Shown here one piece after another: positions 8,339 to 12,737 of a DNA stretch of 12,737 bases. Both the position numbers and the translations under genes were made by a program. A model generated the notes under the pieces. That model saw only the letters and a list, made by a program, of their open reading frames with translations. It ran no database searches and was not told where the DNA came from. The DNA is taken from contig JAISKQ010000273.1 in the NCBI GenBank assembly GCA_031260865.1, forward strand, positions 1-12,737. Direction: 5' to 3'. The number at the start of each line of letters is the position of its first letter. The first letter of the stretch is position 1. This DNA comes from Prevotella sp. (GTDB lineage Bacteria > Bacteroidota > Bacteroidia > Bacteroidales > Dysgonomonadaceae).

Positions 8339-9532
8339 ATGGGAAAAGTATTAATAATTGGCGCCGGCGGAGTAGGAACCGTTGTGGCGCACAAAGTGTC
8401 ACAGAATATGGATGTCTTTACCGAAATCATGTTGGCAAGCCGCACCAAATCGAAATGTGACGCGATAGCCAAGGCGATAGGAGGTAATAAAATACAAACC
8501 GCCAAAGTGGACGCGGATGATGTGGAGGATTTGAAGCGGCTGTTCAATGCCTTTAAGCCTGACCTTGTGATCAATGTGGCATTGCCATATCAGGATCTTA
8601 CAATCATGGACGCTTGTTTGGCTTGCGGTGTGAATTACCTGGATACAGCCAATTATGAGCCGAAGGAAGAAGCCAAGTATGAATATAAATGGCAATGGGC
8701 TTATCGGGATCGGTTCAAGGAAGCGGGTTTGACCGCTATACTGGGTTGCGGATTCGATCCGGGGGTAACGAGTGTGTTTACTGCCTACGCGGCAAAACAC
8801 CATTTCGATGAGATGCACTACCTGGATATAGTGGACTGTAACGCCGGCGATCACGGGAAAGCGTTCGCTACCAACTTCAACCCCGAAATCAATATTCGCG
8901 AGGTCACTCAAAAAGGCAAATATTGGGAAGACAACAAATGGATAGAGACCGAACCACATGCCATCCATAAACCTTTGGATTACCCCAACATAGGCCCTAA
9001 GGAATCGTATGTGATTTACCATGAAGAATTAGAGTCTTTGGTTAAAAACTACCCGACATTGAAAAGGGCTCGCTTTTGGATGACTTTCGGTCAGGAATAT
9101 CTTACCCATTTGCGGGTAATACAGAATATTGGGATGGCGCGTATCGACCCTATTATATATAATGGTGTGGAAATCGTTCCTATCCAATTCCTCAAAGCCG
9201 TGTTGCCCGATCCGGGTGAACTGGGAGAAAATTATAAGGGAGAAACTTCTATCGGCTGCCGTATCGAGGGTGTCAAAGACGGTAAAGAGCATACTTACTA
9301 TGTATATAATAACTGTTCGCACGAGGCGGCATATAAGGAAACCGGTATGCAGGCGGTCAGTTATACAACGGGCGTGCCCGCTACGATAGGCGGTATTATG
9401 TTTATGAAAGGGCTTTGGCGTAAACCGGGTGTGTACAATGTCGAAGAGTTTGACCCGGATCCGTTTATGGAGCAACTGAACAAGCAAGGATTGCCTTGGC
9501 ATGAGCTATTTGATGTGAATTTGGGAATGTAA
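8339..9532 (+). CDS. Carboxynorspermidine/carboxyspermidine dehydrogenase (saccharopine dehydrogenase family)
   Basis: This NADPH-dependent enzyme joins aspartate semialdehyde to putrescine or diaminopropane, giving carboxyspermidine or carboxynorspermidine. A separate decarboxylase then makes spermidine or norspermidine. The 397-residue length is typical. The N-terminus is a Rossmann fold with VLIIGAGGVGTVVAHK (GxGGxG at 8-13), followed by MLASRTKSKCDAIA, where the Arg suggests NADP preference. Conserved family segments include DLVINVALPYQDLTIMDACL, GVNYLDTANYEP, ILGCGFDPGVTSVF (134-147) and the C-terminal TTGVPATIGGIMFMKG. Family resemblance separates it from true saccharopine dehydrogenase, but substrate choice cannot be read from the sequence. 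It is monocistronic here, divergent from atpD, and the decarboxylase partner is not in the window. The A-rich stretch ATAAAGAG before the ATG fits a Bacteroidetes start. Confidence 0.88.
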   Translation: MGKVLIIGAGGVGTVVAHKVSQNMDVFTEIMLASRTKSKCDAIAKAIGGNKIQTAKVDADDVEDLKRLFNAFKPDLVINVALPYQDLTIMDACLACGVNYLDTANYEPKEEAKYEYKWQWAYRDRFKEAGLTAILGCGFDPGVTSVFTAYAAKHHFDEMHYLDIVDCNAGDHGKAFATNFNPEINIREVTQKGKYWEDNKWIETEPHAIHKPLDYPNIGPKESYVIYHEELESLVKNYPTLKRARFWMTFGQEYLTHLRVIQNIGMARIDPIIYNGVEIVPIQFLKAVLPDPGELGENYKGETSIGCRIEGVKDGKEHTYYVYNNCSHEAAYKETGMQAVSYTTGVPATIGGIMFMKGLWRKPGVYNVEEFDPDPFMEQLNKQGLPWHELFDVNLGM

Positions 9533-9556
9533 ACAGTAAACCACCGACTCCACACA

Positions 9557-9665
9557 GGGCTGACCAAAAAGTCGGACATTCGTCTCTGAGAATCGAATAT
9601 TTGAATTTGTTCTCCGATAAGGTGTACGAATAAAAAAGCCTTGAAAAAACCTTTTTGGTCAGCCC
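9557..9665. mobile_element. 109-bp MITE-like element with 15-bp perfect terminal inverted repeats
   Basis: GGGCTGACCAAAAAG at 9557-9571 is exactly inverted at 9651-9665. Inside, ATTCGT (9578-9583) pairs with ACGAAT (9626-9631) and GAGAA (9588-9592) pairs with TTCTC (9610-9614), so the whole unit is a nested imperfect palindrome. There is no coding capacity. Ends of the GGGCTG(A/T)CC type occur on IS1182- and IS5-like transposons, so a non-autonomous derivative is the natural reading. No target duplication is visible. Lying 25 bp after the stop of the preceding gene, it might also act as its transcription end. Confidence 0.75.
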
Positions 9666-9689
9666 CTTAGAGCGGAGAGGCAGACTTAT

Positions 9690-9740
9690 ACCGCAGGTTT
9701 CGCTACGCCTGCCTGTCGGCAGACTGGCTGTACCTACGGT
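9690..9740. repeat. Nested palindromic intergenic unit
   Basis: ACCGCAGGT (9690-9698) pairs with ACCTACGGT (9732-9740) with a single G-T pair. Inside, CTGCC (9709-9713) and GGCAG (9718-9722) form a tight hairpin with a four-base loop. Read on the minus strand it begins CATAACCGTAGGT, which resembles CATAACCGTATG at 10505-10516, another stem ending in ACGGT. The two look like one family in opposite orientations. Confidence 0.5.
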
Positions 9741-9919
9741 TATGCAATTGCCGTCCTTGCAGAACTTTTTTGCACAACATTATATATGCGGTACGTGCCC
9801 TTTTCCCGAAGATGAGATTATATACCAGTAAAAATATTTTAACTTTTTATAACACAAATTACTGTCCACAAACGGCTAAAAACCGTCATCTCTTTTTTAC
9901 AAAATTATCTTATATATGA

Positions 9920-9954
9920 GTTGGAAGTTTTGAGTAAAGAGTTACAAGTTACGA
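9920..9954 (+). repeat. Five heptads in perfect phase
   Basis: Units start at 9920, 9927, 9934, 9941 and 9948: GTTGGAA, GTTTTGA, GTAAAGA, GTTACAA and GTTACGA. All begin with GT and end in A, while the centre varies. The same kinds of unit, in a different order, form the array at 129-178. Confidence 0.8.
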
Positions 9955-10027
9955 GAAAATGAGAGAATGGACGAAAAAAGAGACAGAGAAAGTAGATGGG
10001 AAAAGTGTTACTTTTGTCACCTTTTAA

Positions 10028-10059
10028 GTTTACAAGCTCGCAAGCGTACAAGCGTACAA
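10028..10059 (+). repeat. Four octads in perfect phase
   Basis: Units start at 10028, 10036, 10044 and 10052: GTTTACAA, GCTCGCAA, then GCGTACAA twice. Each ends in CAA. As in the left array at 271-301, the next bases are GAAGAATGG followed by a GC-rich word (TGGTGCAAAGC here). Confidence 0.75.
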
Positions 10060-10114
10060 GAAGAATGGTGCAAAGCTGTGCTGACTAAAAAGTGTCACGT
10101 TTGTCACCTTTTAA

Positions 10115-10270
10115 GTTTTTGAGTTTACGAGAGTTCTATTTCACGAGAATTCTAACAAGCTAGTAAACTTGAAATATAGTACACTTAAAAACTGTTACTT
10201 TTGTCACCTTTTTAAAACTCTAGTAAACTTGAAATCTTGAAAACTTGAAAACTGTTACTTTTGTCACCTC
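10115..10270 (+). repeat. Longest octad-phased tract, running through two core words
   Basis: From 10115 word boundaries fall every 8 bp (10123, 10131 and so on to 10203). The core word fits the same phase as a unit ending ACTG, then TTACTTTT, then GTCACCTT. One 12-bp unit (10211-10222) intervenes, and 8-bp phase resumes at 10223 through a second core word. Early units are GTTTACGA and GAGTTCTA. Later ones are GTAAACTT and GAAATCTT, the opposite-strand forms, so the tract is also a loose palindrome around GAATTC near 10147-10152. Confidence 0.7.
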
Positions 10271-10332
10271 TTTTTAATAATAAACCATTCGCGGTGCGAT
10301 GCAATGCTTGAAAAGGTCTTTGAAATGATGAA

Positions 10333-10367
10333 GTTATAAGTATTGGGTCTTGAGTTGAAAGTAATAA
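10333..10367 (+). repeat. Five degenerate heptads in phase
   Basis: Units at 10333, 10340, 10347, 10354 and 10361 read GTTATAA, GTATTGG, GTCTTGA, GTTGAAA and GTAATAA. Every unit begins with GT and four of five end in A. The preceding AAAAGGTCTTTGAAAT resembles AAAAGATCTTTGAAAT at 327-342, which also precedes a heptad array (352-372). Confidence 0.65.
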
Positions 10368-10483
10368 GCCAAATAAATAAACATAGGAAAAAACAAAAAG
10401 TGTTACTTTTGTCACCTTTTTCTACAAATTAACTGTTAGTCATTGACTAATAGCCGTTGGGTACTCATTGATGACTGAAATCT

Positions 10484-10574
10484 TGCCCGAAGGGCAGCAT
10501 CTTCATAACCGTATGCAAGCAAAGCACGGCTTACGGTGAATGAAATAAAGTGACAAACGCTGTCTGAAAGACAG
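10484..10574. repeat. Cluster of three short hairpins
   Basis: TGCCC and GGGCA (10484-10496) close a GAA triloop. ACCGTA (10508-10513) pairs with TACGGT (10532-10537). CTGTCT and AGACAG (10560-10574) close another GAA triloop. No T run follows any of them, so they are not typical terminators. Confidence 0.5.
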
Positions 10575-10608
10575 GACTTCTGAAAACTGTTACTTTTGTT
10601 ACTTTTTA

Positions 10609-10668
10609 GAACTCTAGTAAACTTGAACTCTAGTAAACTACTTTCTGAAAGTTGTTACTTTTGTCACC
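10609..10668 (+). repeat. Octad array GAACTCTA/GTAAACTT followed by a core word
   Basis: Units start at 10609, 10617, 10625, 10633 and 10641. GAACTCTA and GTAAACTT alternate, giving a 16-bp dimer repeated almost exactly. A core word GTTACTTTTGTCACC follows at 10654-10668. The array at 431-470 has the same alternation. Confidence 0.75.
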
Positions 10669-10730
10669 TTTTAATAATTAGCTGTTGATGGATTCTGATT
10701 GCTGATGGCGGAAATTAAGTATTCTTTATA

Positions 10731-10765
10731 AAAGAAAAAAGACTCACAATTTCTCGTAAGTCTTT
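10731..10765 (-). terminator. Intrinsic terminator of tRNA-Val
   Basis: On the minus strand, AAAGACTTAC (plus 10756-10765) pairs over ten positions, one of them G-T, with GTGAGTCTTT (plus 10738-10747) around an 8-nt loop. A T-rich tail follows (plus-strand A run 10731-10740). It begins ten bases after the tRNA 3' end. Confidence 0.85.
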
Positions 10766-10774
10766 CTCTTCAAG

Positions 10775-10849
10775 TGGGCGCTGAGGGATTCGAACCCCCG
10801 ACCCTCTGGGTGTAAACCAGATGCTCTGAACCAACTGAGCTAAGCGCCC
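10775..10849 (-). tRNA. tRNA-Val, anticodon UAC
   Basis: The minus strand folds into a complete cloverleaf. The 7-bp acceptor stem is GGGCGCT with AGCGCCC. The D arm is GCTC with GAGC. The anticodon stem is TCTGG with CCAGA around loop TTTACAC, giving anticodon TAC. The T arm has GGGGG with CCCTC (one G-T pair) around TTCGAAT. The discriminator base is A (10775). CCA is not encoded, as the next bases are CTTG, so it must be added after transcription. It stands alone, with its own promoter and terminator. Confidence 0.96.
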
Positions 10850-10882
10850 TTTTAGGAGTAGCATTTTCTCTCAAATGCGATG

Positions 10883-10913
10883 CAAAGATAGGGCAAGTAT
10901 TTTGATTTTGCAA
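10883..10913 (-). promoter_or_regulatory. Promoter of tRNA-Val
   Basis: The minus strand has TATCTTTG at 10883-10890, a full match to the Bacteroidetes -7 consensus. A TTG lies at 10911-10913, separated by 20 bp, the expected -33 spacing. Transcription would start about 10875, roughly 26 nt before the mature tRNA. Confidence 0.7.
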
Positions 10914-11196
10914 CACTTTGAAGGGAAATATTTTTAATAAAATTATATGTATTTAAAATATAGTAAATTACGAATGAAAATATTTTAGAAAAAAAATATC
11001 GAGAAGGACAAAAGTCAGCAGTCAGACTTTAGCTTATAGCCGCCATAAGAAAATTATGGGTTATTCATAGCTTTGTATTATCTCATTGGCTTTGCTGCCA
11101 AGTGGCCGCAGATAGCGCCGCACCTTTCGGCGGGCTTGTCGTTTTTGAGACGTCCGCTATAATCATCGGCTATTTGTTAATCCGCCCTCTATGGCG
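10914..11196. other. Structured non-coding stretch downstream of the histidine kinase
   Basis: No convincing gene. The left half is A+T-rich with two small hairpins: AAAGTC with GACTTT (11011-11030), and CCATAA with TTATGG around GAAAA (11043-11059). The right half (about 11090-11200) is GC-richer and palindromic. CGCCG with CGGCG lies near 11116-11132. ATAGCGCC (11112-11119) is inverted as GGCGCTAT at 11193-11200, spanning the kinase stop codon. The right half looks like an interspersed repeat abutting the gene end, but only one copy is in the window. Confidence 0.5.
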
Positions 11197-12342
11197 CTAT
11201 TCAACCTTTTTTAGCTCAATACAAAACGTTGTGCCTACACCGATTTCCGAAGATTTCACATATATCCGCCCTTTATGGTACGATTCGACAATACGTTTCG
11301 CAAGCGAAAGCCCAAGCCCCCACCCTCTCGATTTGGTTGTGTAACCCGGATTGAAGATTGTGCGGAATTTTGATTTGGAGAGTCCTTTTCCCGTATCTTG
11401 TATATCCAGAACCACCGTTTTTCCTTTTTCTGTTATAGTAAACGTTATTGTCCCTTGCCCGCCCATCGCGTCAACCGCGTTCTTCGTCAGGTTCTCAATC
11501 ACCCAGCTAAGCAAAGGGGCGCATACTTCGGCATATAAAGGTGTATCCGCCATTTTTAAGATAAATATGACCTTTTTGGATATTCGTTTTTCAAGGTAAG
11601 AGACTGATTGCTTTACAATATCCACAAGATCTTTCCGTTCCAATGCGGGCGTAGAACCTATCTTGGAAAAGCGGTCGGTAATCATTTGCAGCCGGTTCAC
11701 ATCCTTTTCCATATCCGACAAGACGCCTGTGTCAGCTTCTTTCAACTTCAGGTATTCTATCCAAGCCAGCAGGGAAGATATAGGCGTGCCGAGTTGATGA
11801 GCCGTTTCTTTGGATAAGCCTACCCAAAGCCTGTCCTGTTCCATCCTCATGGTGGTGAACAAGGCAAAAAACGCCGTAATCATAAATATAAACAACACGC
11901 CGAGCTGAATATAAGGGTATAGTTGCAGTTGTTTCAGCATATAGGAGTCATCGTAGTAAAGATACTGGTCAAGCCCTTCTATCGCGATAGGCTCGTTCTT
12001 CTTCGCGAACGATTCCGCTTTATGCCTGAGAAAACCTTGTTCATCGCTTGTCGGCGGTTCTATATTGGCAGCCGTGTAGTAATCGGCTTCTTTGTCATAC
12101 AATATAACGGGAATGGTGGTATTGCTCTTCAGTATCTGCACAATCAGGTTCATGTGGAGGTTTACCGTATCGGTAGCCACTTCTTTGGTAGCCTCCGCCC
12201 ATATCTCGATCTTATTTCGTTCTTCGTTCGACAGGTCTTTCACAAGGAAATGAGATACGGCAAGGGATACCAAAACTATAATTAAAGCTATGGCAATAAA
12301 CAAATACCTGAACAACACCTTATTGTTTGCAAACAATTTCAT
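11197..12342 (-). CDS. Membrane-bound sensor histidine kinase
   Basis: A two-component sensor that autophosphorylates on histidine and passes the phosphate to a response regulator, which is not in the window. The 381-residue protein has a first membrane helix at about 10-34, an extracytoplasmic sensor region of about 105 residues (35-141) and a second helix at about 142-163. The H-box follows as KETAHQLGTPISSLLAWIEYL with His182, the HQLGTP variant frequent in Bacteroidetes. The catalytic domain shows the N-box ENLTKNAVDAM (283-293), G1 DTGKG (316-320), an F-box-like FRTIFNPG (326-333) and G2 GWGLGLSLAKRI (340-351). No HAMP or PAS domain is evident, and the signal sensed is unknown. It appears to be a single-gene unit, with no clear promoter element upstream. 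Confidence 0.93.
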   Translation of the reverse strand: MKLFANNKVLFRYLFIAIALIIVLVSLAVSHFLVKDLSNEERNKIEIWAEATKEVATDTVNLHMNLIVQILKSNTTIPVILYDKEADYYTAANIEPPTSDEQGFLRHKAESFAKKNEPIAIEGLDQYLYYDDSYMLKQLQLYPYIQLGVLFIFMITAFFALFTTMRMEQDRLWVGLSKETAHQLGTPISSLLAWIEYLKLKEADTGVLSDMEKDVNRLQMITDRFSKIGSTPALERKDLVDIVKQSVSYLEKRISKKVIFILKMADTPLYAEVCAPLLSWVIENLTKNAVDAMGGQGTITFTITEKGKTVVLDIQDTGKGLSKSKFRTIFNPGYTTKSRGWGLGLSLAKRIVESYHKGRIYVKSSEIGVGTTFCIELKKVE

Positions 12343-12502
12343 AGGATAAAGATAAACTATTTATCTGTTCTCAATGTTATTATCCATCAATAAATTTATA
12401 TATGTAGATGAATTAGCTATTAGCTTCCATACGTTGACTACTATTGTTGATTGTATTCTTTTCGCCGATTTCTTAATTAAGACTATAAAAATTTATGCTT
12501 TT

Positions 12503-12537
12503 TTTGATTTTTCATATTACGCATTCTTGTATAATTG
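12503..12537 (+). promoter_or_regulatory. Weak candidate promoter for the gene at the right edge
   Basis: TATAATTG at 12530-12537 matches five of the six fixed bases of TAnnTTTG and contains a TATAAT. TTTG at 12503-12506 lies 23 bp upstream, slightly more than the usual spacing. It would give a leader of about 35 nt. Confidence 0.35.
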
Positions 12538-12579
12538 ATTAGCTTTGCATCCGAATACTATATAGTTTGAGGTCTCTGG

Positions 12580-12737
12580 ATGAGAAAATTTCAGTTCTTA
12601 ACATACACGTTATTGTTTATATTGTTTTCTGTGCCTTTTTGGGGTGCACAACTCTCTCGTACAGAATACCGAACGATACATACAGATCGTATAGATGACT
12701 CTATACCCCCCGACTCTGTGTCCAATCGCATCCGTTC
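12580..12737 (+). CDS. 5' end of an exported protein of unknown function (cut by the window edge)
   Basis: An ATG at 12580 opens a frame with no stop for the remaining 52 codons. The first residues, MRKFQFLTYTLLFILFSVPF followed by WGAQLS, make a convincing signal peptide: two basic residues, a hydrophobic core of about 15 residues, and a probable cleavage after Ala23 (WGA-Q). The mature start is polar and Asp/Ser-rich (RTEYRTIHTDRIDDSIPPDSVSNRIRS), as often seen at the N-terminus of Bacteroidetes outer-membrane or surface proteins. Too little is present to assign a family. It is divergent from the histidine kinase gene, 237 bp away. Confidence 0.65.
   Translation, partial: MRKFQFLTYTLLFILFSVPFWGAQLSRTEYRTIHTDRIDDSIPPDSVSNRIR

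Larger units (their letters stand above)
9666..10730. repeat. Gene-free block of palindromes and short-period repeats, right copy
   Basis: More than 1 kb without a credible gene. It holds a palindromic unit at 9690-9740, then a heptad array (9920-9954) and an octad array (10028-10059). A long octad region with two core words follows (10115-10270), then a second heptad array (10333-10367) and a hairpin cluster (10484-10574). The last octad array is at 10609-10648. Seven core words of the GTTACTTTTGTCACC type start at 10007, 10094 (variant GTCACGTTTGTCACC), 10194, 10254, 10402, 10589 and 10654. GC-richer words resembling those of the left block occur at 10060-10080 and 10291-10332. Apparent small ORFs in this block arise from the repeats. 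Confidence 0.8.

Noticed and set aside
8399..9022. 207-codon ORF antisense to the polyamine dehydrogenase gene, and other long antisense frames over atp genes
   Set aside because: These are shadows of strongly conserved genes on the opposite strand and show no family features.
9873..9897. Possible plus-strand terminator, ACGG with CCGT followed by a T run
   Set aside because: The stem is only about 4-5 bp with a mixed spacer before the T run, and no plus-strand gene lies close upstream apart from one more than 300 bp away.
10212..10415. 67-codon minus-strand ORF in the right repeat block
   Set aside because: It consists of translated octads, a GC word and core words. Its reading frame relative to the core changes between copies, so no peptide is conserved.
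10007..10668. CRISPR-like array of the core word
   Set aside because: Spacings vary from about 60 to 190 bp, the intervals are themselves repetitive rather than unique spacers, the repeat is only 15 bp, and no cas gene is present.

Overview
The window looks like chromosomal DNA of a Bacteroidetes bacterium, most likely Bacteroidales. The reasons are the ATP synthase gene order (atpD-atpC-X-atpB-E-F-H-A-G, with beta and epsilon first), a very short epsilon subunit, a subunit a with a signal peptide, promoter elements of the TTG/TAnnTTTG type, little visible Shine-Dalgarno sequence, and a carboxynorspermidine-dehydrogenase-type gene. I cannot name the genus from sequence alone.

Layout. Positions 1-118 are the 3' end of an ISAs1-like insertion sequence (transposase C-terminus plus terminal repeat). 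Positions 119-600 are gene-free and filled with short-period degenerate repeats. Positions 603-8018 (minus strand) hold the complete F1Fo ATP synthase operon, closed by a strong intrinsic terminator. It runs atpD, atpC, a four-helix AtpI-like membrane protein, atpB, atpE, atpF, atpH, atpA, atpG. Diverging from it (8339-9532, plus strand) is a carboxy(nor)spermidine dehydrogenase for polyamine synthesis, and TAnnTTTG elements point both ways in the shared spacer. Positions 9557-9665 are a 109-bp MITE-like element with perfect 15-bp terminal inverted repeats. Positions 9686-10680 are a second gene-free block of palindromes and the same short-period repeats as on the left. A tRNA-Val(UAC) with its own promoter and terminator follows (10731-10913, minus strand), then a structured intergenic stretch, an orphan sensor histidine kinase (11197-12342, minus strand), and the 5' end of an exported protein running off the right edge (12580-12737, plus strand).

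The known genes are ordinary housekeeping functions. The nine operon genes make one membrane complex: a, c-ring and b in the membrane, with alpha, beta, gamma, delta and epsilon on the cytoplasmic side. c-subunit residues favour H+ over Na+ coupling.

The unusual part is the non-coding DNA. The two gene-free blocks are built largely from words in strict 7-bp phase (GTTACRA-like) and 8-bp phase (GTTTACAA or its complement-phase GTAAACTT, and GAGTTCTA or TAGAACTC). They are punctuated by ten copies of GTTACTTTTGTCACC or close variants, all in one orientation. The 7-bp words also invade the operon, lying 6 and 9 bp upstream of the start codons of atpC and atpA. I find no protein, CRISPR or RNA family that explains these arrays. 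They are the strongest candidates here for something undescribed, although neutral slippage and amplification is a real alternative.
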